From Campylobacterota bacterium (GTDB lineage Bacteria > Campylobacterota > Campylobacteria > Campylobacterales > Sulfurimonadaceae): 18,074 nt of DNA. This document shows, piece after piece, positions 14,088 to 18,074 of the stretch. Positions within the stretch are counted from its first letter, which is position 1. Each line of letters starts with the position of its first letter. The position numbers and the translations under genes are program-made. A model generated the notes under the pieces. The model worked only from the letters and a program-made list of their open reading frames with translations, searched no databases and had not been told where the DNA came from. The DNA lies in the NCBI GenBank assembly GCA_013153755.1, contig JAADDU010000177.1, forward strand, positions 1 to 18,074, read 5' to 3'.

Positions 14088-14462
14088 TTATACTTTTTGT
14101 AAAGCGTTAAAAACTCTTTTATGAAACTCATTTTCTGCTGGAAGCAGTAGCTTACTCTCTCTAACTTTTTCACCCCACATAGGGTTTGGAAAGTAAGAAT
14201 CTTTTTCAAATCTAGCCATTACATGTATGTGTACTCTTGGTAATATGTTTGAAAATGAAGCCATATTGATTTTTGTTGGGTTATAGTAGTGTTTCATCTC
14301 ATACTCAACTATATCATAAACTTTCCATAGTCGTGTTCGTAAACCTATAGGAATATCTCCGAGTTCTTTGTATGGCTCTTGTGTGAAGATTTTGAGCCAT
14401 GGTATTTCACTTTCATGTTTTTCTATATATATCTCATTGTCTTCATAGATAAGCATATGCAT
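14088..14462 (-). CDS. HIT-family nucleotide hydrolase/transferase
   Basis: This 124-residue protein belongs to the histidine-triad superfamily, whose members cleave nucleotides such as AMP-lysine, ApnA or nucleoside phosphoramidates. The active-site strand reads ILPRVHIHVMARF: His78 corresponds to the nucleophile and His80 to the third His of the triad, while the first His is replaced by Arg76. The following FPNPMWG is typical of a proteobacterial subgroup with the pattern HxH rather than HxHxH. The start at 14462 is supported by AAAGGA about seven bases upstream on the minus strand; the second ATG six bases on is less well spaced. It is a single gene between fabH (convergent) and the DUF819 gene (divergent). 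Its substrate cannot be told from sequence. Confidence 0.88.
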   Translation of the reverse strand: MHMLIYEDNEIYIEKHESEIPWLKIFTQEPYKELGDIPIGLRTRLWKVYDIVEYEMKHYYNPTKINMASFSNILPRVHIHVMARFEKDSYFPNPMWGEKVRESKLLLPAENEFHKRVFNALQKV

Positions 14463-14507
14463 TTTAAATCCTTTAGTTGTAAAATATTACTAAATCAATA
14501 CTTCACT

Positions 14508-14526
14508 TATAATAAAATGGTATAAT
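14508..14526 (+). promoter_or_regulatory. Candidate promoter elements of the DUF819-epimerase operon
   Basis: Two TATAAT hexamers lie 13 bases apart, at 14508-14513 and 14521-14526, upstream of the ATG at 14555. AAAGAGA at 14544-14550 is the ribosome binding site. The 92-base gap is shared with the divergent HIT gene, whose promoter I cannot place. Confidence 0.4.
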
Positions 14527-14554
14527 TCATACAAGTAATTTTTAAAGAGAAAAC

Positions 14555-15685
14555 ATGATAACATCCCCAGTTTTATATCTGCTTTTTTTAGCATTTTTAG
14601 CAACATTTTTAAATCTTTTAGAGAAAAAAACATCATGGAAAGTTTTTAAATTTATACCTGCTGTTATATTTATATATGCTTTTTCTATGTTATTTGCTTC
14701 ATTTGGTTTTTTTGAGAAAAATGATGAGATAGATGCAGTATATAAACTTACAAAAACAAACCTACTACCTGCGATGCTTTTTTTAATGCTTTTAGAGGTG
14801 GATTTGAGGCACTTTTTAAAGCTTGGTAAATCTCTTGTTATTTCGTATATTTTGGCAGTCTCTTCCATCGGTTTTGCTTTTATATCTGTTTCATATTTGT
14901 TTCATTTTGATAAAAATATAGCAGGGGCTTTTGGAGCTTTAGCTGGTAGTTGGATGGGTGGAACAGCAAATATGATAGCAGTTGGCTCTGCTCTTGGTGT
15001 AAGTGATGATGTTTTTGCGTATGCTTTAGTGGTAGATAGTGTAAACTATACTGTCTGGGTGATGTTTTTACTCTTTTTAGTTCCATTTGCAAAGGTATTT
15101 AATAAGTTTACAAACAGTGATGAAAAGTTAAAAGAGTTGGGTGAGATTGGATGTGCTTGTAGTATGGGTGCACCTCGTTATTGGTTACTTATAGCTTTTG
15201 CTTTGTTTGTTTCTTTTGTATCTCAATACATAGCATTACATTTTGAATTACTCAACAAAACAACAACTATAGTCATTAGTGCATCTATCTTTGGAATTAT
15301 TGGCTCTTTTACAAAACTAAGAGAGATAAATGGCTCTTCACAAGTTGCTACAACTATGCTGTATATCATCATAGCCCTTATAGGTTCAAAAGCTGTCATA
15401 GAGAGTTTTAGTGATGTTGGTACCTATGTTTTAGCAGGTTTTATCATACTACTTATCCATGCTATTTTAATGGTAATTGGAGCGAAGCTTTTTAAGCTAG
15501 ATTTGTTTAGCATAGCTGTTGCTTCTGTATCAAATATAGGTGGCGTTGCATCTGCTCCAATATTAGCTGCAACTTATAATAAAAGTTTAGTAAGTATTGG
15601 TGTTTTAATGGCGATTATGGGTTATATCATAGGTACATTTGGTGGGCTTTTAGTTGGTAATATTCTCATAGGTATGGCAAAATGA
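14555..15685 (+). CDS. DUF819-family integral membrane protein, putative transporter
   Basis: This 376-residue protein is almost entirely hydrophobic, with about ten membrane segments. I recognise it as DUF819 (YjcL-like), a family of uncharacterised bacterial membrane proteins. Two glycine-rich motifs in the two halves, GSWMGGTANM (131-140) and SNIGGVASAP (326-335), look like paired substrate or re-entrant loops and suggest an internal duplication, as in many secondary transporters. It overlaps the next gene by four bases (ATGA), so it is tightly coupled to a dipeptide epimerase. From this I infer a role in uptake of the epimerase's substrate, perhaps L-Ala-D-Glu from murein; no direct evidence for the substrate is visible. 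A permease for another small acid remains possible. Confidence 0.82.
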   Translation: MITSPVLYLLFLAFLATFLNLLEKKTSWKVFKFIPAVIFIYAFSMLFASFGFFEKNDEIDAVYKLTKTNLLPAMLFLMLLEVDLRHFLKLGKSLVISYILAVSSIGFAFISVSYLFHFDKNIAGAFGALAGSWMGGTANMIAVGSALGVSDDVFAYALVVDSVNYTVWVMFLLFLVPFAKVFNKFTNSDEKLKELGEIGCACSMGAPRYWLLIAFALFVSFVSQYIALHFELLNKTTTIVISASIFGIIGSFTKLREINGSSQVATTMLYIIIALIGSKAVIESFSDVGTYVLAGFIILLIHAILMVIGAKLFKLDLFSIAVASVSNIGGVASAPILAATYNKSLVSIGVLMAIMGYIIGTFGGLLVGNILIGMAK

Positions 15686-16662
15686 AAAAGATAGTATCTA
15701 TAGAAACAAGACTGATATATATAGAGTTAAAGACCCCCTTTATAACTGCATTAAGAAGGGTTGAGGAAGTTGAACTTATTCGTGTTTGTGTAACTTATGA
15801 TGATGGTTCTATATCTTTAGGTGAAGCTCCATCAACAAAAGCTATAACTAATGAAGATGTATCAAGTATCTCCTTATCCATAAGTAAAATAAAAGATAAA
15901 CTTATATCTTTAAGTCCAAAAGAGGCTTTAAAAGCACTGCATCTAACTAGTATAGGTAGTAGTGCTAAAGCATTGTTAGATATGGCTCTTTTTGATTTTA
16001 GATGCAGTGGTTTCAAAAGCATAAAAACAGATATTACTATAAGTTTTAACCATAAAGAAAAGATGCTCTTAGATGCAAAAGATGCCATAAACCATGGAAC
16101 AAATATCTTAAAAGTAAAACTTGCAAAAGATATATATCATGCCATCGAAGTCACAAAAGAGCTTTCTAAGTTAGATGCAGTGCTTCTTATAGATGCAAAT
16201 CAAGCATGGAGTCTAAAAGATACATTTATATATTTAGATGCAGTGCAAAATTTGGATATAAAACTCATAGAACAACCTGTACAAGCATCTAATCTTAATG
16301 ATTTAAAAACTATAACTGCATATTCAAACATCCCTATACTTGCAGATGAAGCAGTTTTTACACTAGAGGATGCTAAAAAAGTTATAGAATCAAAAAGTGC
16401 AGATATGATAAATATAAAGCTTATGAAATGTGGTGGAGTCAGTAAGGCCATAGAGATTTTAGAATATGCAAGAGAGATGGGTGTTAAATGTATGTTAGGC
16501 TCTATGCTTGAAGGCCCAATCTCCATAAACAAAGCATTGCATCTAGCTTTTGCTTATGATGATGTTGTAAAGTATGTAGATTTAGATAGCCCTTTGCTTT
16601 ACAAAGAGCCATCTGAAGAGTTAGAGTTTAGGTTTGTAGGATGTGAGATTTTTAAAAAGTAA
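15682..16662 (+). CDS. Dipeptide epimerase (L-Ala-D/L-Glu epimerase type, enolase superfamily)
   Basis: This 326-residue protein of the MR/MLE branch of the enolase superfamily probably epimerises the D-Glu of L-Ala-D-Glu from murein peptides to L-Glu so that ordinary peptidases can use it. The catalytic lysines are in KVK (Lys144, Lys146) and IKLMKCGG (Lys246); the metal ligands are Asp171 (LIDANQAW), Glu197 (IEQP) and Asp222 (ILADEAV). TDITI near residue 116 and DLD at 300-302 correspond to features of Ala-Glu epimerases, where the DxD binds the dipeptide amino group. Other dipeptide specificities cannot be excluded. It starts inside the stop of the DUF819 gene and its end overlaps the convergent cytochrome gene by 11 bases. 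Three exact copies and one antisense copy of AGATGCAGTG fall inside it. Confidence 0.88.
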   Translation: MKKIVSIETRLIYIELKTPFITALRRVEEVELIRVCVTYDDGSISLGEAPSTKAITNEDVSSISLSISKIKDKLISLSPKEALKALHLTSIGSSAKALLDMALFDFRCSGFKSIKTDITISFNHKEKMLLDAKDAINHGTNILKVKLAKDIYHAIEVTKELSKLDAVLLIDANQAWSLKDTFIYLDAVQNLDIKLIEQPVQASNLNDLKTITAYSNIPILADEAVFTLEDAKKVIESKSADMINIKLMKCGGVSKAIEILEYAREMGVKCMLGSMLEGPISINKALHLAFAYDDVVKYVDLDSPLLYKEPSEELEFRFVGCEIFKK

Positions 16663-17761
16663 AACTTTGAGTTTTAAACTTATGAAATTCAGTAGCTACT
16701 TTTTCATCACTTAAATTTAGTTTCTTAATCGCTTTAGGATTTACTAAAAACCAGCCAAGCACTGCATCTACTCTGTCCCCTTTTTGAAGTTTAAAGTTAT
16801 ATGTTACAACTCTTTTCTCATTTGCTTTTATCATAGTGTTTTTTACAGTTGTTGTTGCCTTCCATGGCATAGTTGGTTTTTTGTTATGTCCGATTACCCT
16901 TACAAAAACTTTGTTTTTAAGTTTGATAGTTTTAGTGCCTCTTTTTATACTAACTTTTAGTACAGCAACTCTTAGAGGGTGCAAAAGGAGAGCATGAGAG
17001 CTTCTGTTGTCTATGTTGATTTTAAAGTCATTTATCTCTCTAAGTATAGATATATCTACATACTTTTGCAACATATCTGAGTGAAAATGAGCTCCAGCAA
17101 AACCATGAAAAGCATGTTTTGTTGTTTTGTTAAACTTTGAAACACTACCATCTACTTTAGGCATATGACAACTTACACAGTTTGCTTTGTCCATCTCGTT
17201 ATCTACGTTTGTCGAACATACATTTAGTTTGTGTTTATTCATCTTATGTGAGTGACAACCTATACAAACATTACCATTTTGCATATGTTCATTACCCTTA
17301 GAAACTATCCCATGATATGGGGATTCCATCTTCTCTTTTAGAGTTCCAAAGTAGTTTCTTTGGGTGTGTGTCATGATGTTTGTGTTACTTTTTTGATGAT
17401 GTTCTATACTTTTTATACGGTGACAATAAGCACAACTTATCCCAGCTTGATGAGTTTCATTTTTAGCATCAGGCAAGGCTTTTGCACCCTTTGTTAACAT
17501 CTTGTCTAAGTTGTTTGCAGTTGGTGTATGACATTTTCCACAACCATATCTTTGTTGTTTTTTATTTTGTGGGTGTTTAGCCCAAACTACTTTATGTATA
17601 GGGTCTTTTTGTGGTGTAGAGTTTGCATGCATTGAGCCATAAAACTCATCATAGATTTTAGTATGGCAAGCTTTACAGTCTTTACTTGAGGCAAATTGAT
17701 GTACTGCATCATTTGCAAATAAAGATACTACTAGTAGTGTTAAAAGTGACAATAATTTCAT
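16652..17761 (-). CDS. Periplasmic pentaheme c-type cytochrome (cytochrome c554-like)
   Basis: This 369-residue exported protein has a signal peptide (residues 1-16, ending LFA before NDAV) and five CxxCH haem sites at residues 29-33, 74-78, 110-114, 166-170 and 195-199, all in the first 200 residues. The first site, with CKACHTKIYDEFYGSMHANS, resembles the cytochrome c554 family. Many additional histidines, including HAFHGFAGAHFH, could provide distal ligands. The last 140 residues have no haem site and look like a beta-sandwich, probably for docking. No membrane anchor follows, so it should be soluble in the periplasm and take part in respiratory electron transfer; the partner is unknown. 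AGGA precedes the ATG. It lies 19 bases after a GGDEF gene on the same strand and overlaps the convergent epimerase gene. Confidence 0.9.
   Translation of the reverse strand: MKLLSLLTLLVVSLFANDAVHQFASSKDCKACHTKIYDEFYGSMHANSTPQKDPIHKVVWAKHPQNKKQQRYGCGKCHTPTANNLDKMLTKGAKALPDAKNETHQAGISCAYCHRIKSIEHHQKSNTNIMTHTQRNYFGTLKEKMESPYHGIVSKGNEHMQNGNVCIGCHSHKMNKHKLNVCSTNVDNEMDKANCVSCHMPKVDGSVSKFNKTTKHAFHGFAGAHFHSDMLQKYVDISILREINDFKINIDNRSSHALLLHPLRVAVLKVSIKRGTKTIKLKNKVFVRVIGHNKKPTMPWKATTTVKNTMIKANEKRVVTYNFKLQKGDRVDAVLGWFLVNPKAIKKLNLSDEKVATEFHKFKTQSFTF
16659..16677. terminator. Small bidirectional hairpin between convergent genes
   Basis: TAAAACT (16660-16666) pairs with AGTTTTA (16670-16676) around a TTG loop, at the overlap of the epimerase and cytochrome stops. 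The 7-bp AT-rich stem lacks a good T-tract, so this is a weak candidate for ending both transcripts. Confidence 0.25.
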
Positions 17762-17780
17762 TAAATTCCTTTAAAATTTG

Positions 17781-18074
17781 TTAACCAATGACTACTTGGT
17801 TTCTTCCGTTTTGTTTTGCATTATAAAGCATCATATCTGCTTGATTTATAAGTTCTTCAAAATCTTCTTCATCATCATCATTCATAGATGCACCTATAGA
17901 GATGGTAAATTTTATTTCCTTAGCATCAGAGGTTGTATAAATTGAGTTTTGCACTTCAAGCCTTAGTCTTTCTAAAATTTCACCCATTTCAGTTTTGTTT
18001 ATATTTTTTAAAACTATACAAAATTCTTCCCCTCCAAATCTTGATACTATATCTTGATGTCCTGTACTAGAGCG
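17781..18074 (-). CDS. GGDEF-domain diguanylate cyclase, C-terminal part (partial)
   Basis: The frame continues to the window edge, so only the last 97 residues are seen. They form the C-terminal part of a GGDEF domain, which makes cyclic di-GMP from two GTP. The catalytic signature is intact as RFGGEEF, followed by the usual helix-strand pattern, FTISIGAS and the closing ADMMLYNAKQNGRNQVV. The allosteric I-site, normally RxxD five residues before the signature, reads GHQD here, so feedback inhibition by the product is probably absent. N-terminal sensor domains lie outside the window. The stop is 19 bases before the cytochrome start, with no terminator visible, so the two genes may be co-transcribed. 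A Met at 17987 is internal and not the start. Confidence 0.92.
   Translation of the reverse strand, partial: RSSTGHQDIVSRFGGEEFCIVLKNINKTEMGEILERLRLEVQNSIYTTSDAKEIKFTISIGASMNDDDEEDFEELINQADMMLYNAKQNGRNQVVIG

Noticed and set aside
14079..14096. AAAGTA/TACTTT hairpin between the convergent fabH and HIT genes
   Set aside because: A 6-bp AT-only-type stem is too weak to call as a terminator, though it sits in the right place.

Overview
The window looks like a chromosomal segment from a Campylobacterota (epsilonproteobacterial) bacterium, most plausibly a free-living Sulfurimonas-like relative. It is strongly AT-rich and contains hobA, a DnaA-binding initiation gene known essentially only from this phylum. 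It carries two gene orders that I recall from Helicobacter and Campylobacter: rppH-lysC-hobA-holB-folP, and fdxA-ndk-DUF177-rpmF-plsX-fabH. The species call is inference from recall, not a database match.

Layout. 1-222: 3' end of an unrecognised gene with a strong hairpin terminator. 223-411: AT-rich control region with repeated GTATAT/ATATAC words. 412-1232: small HTH regulator, a translationally coupled small basic protein, then HU. 1352-1894: exported cyclophilin. 1961-3604: PiT-type phosphate transporter with a candidate Pho box. 3601-7572 (minus strand): five-gene operon rppH, lysC, hobA, holB, folP, transcribed from about 7595. 7573-7866: REP-like palindrome cluster and the purH promoter. 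7867-10650: purH and metK. 10721-14085: fdxA, then ndk-DUF177-rpmF-plsX-fabH. 14088-14462 (minus): HIT-family hydrolase. 14555-16662: DUF819 membrane protein and a dipeptide epimerase in a two-gene operon. 16652-18074 (minus): pentaheme cytochrome c and the C-terminal part of a GGDEF diguanylate cyclase. No gene-free stretch exceeds 300 bases; the longest (7573-7866) holds the REP cluster.

Most of the window is housekeeping: purine synthesis, SAM, nucleotide balance, folate, the aspartate pathway, replication initiation and clamp loading, and the link between ribosomal protein L32 and phospholipid/fatty-acid initiation. The less ordinary items are regulatory or at DNA level: (i) the 10-mer AGATGCAGTG, present eight times in two clusters, on both strands and in several reading frames; (ii) an inverted pair plus a third copy of a REP-like palindrome; (iii) an internal ribosome binding site and start inside lysC that would produce a separate regulatory subunit; (iv) a pairing that could occlude the metK start; (v) a probable leaderless regulator gene with an operator-like upstream region; (vi) a probable PhoB-type tandem box in front of pit; (vii) a transporter-epimerase pair that may recycle murein dipeptides. 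I saw no wholly new multi-gene system; the interspersed 10-mer is the best candidate for something undescribed.
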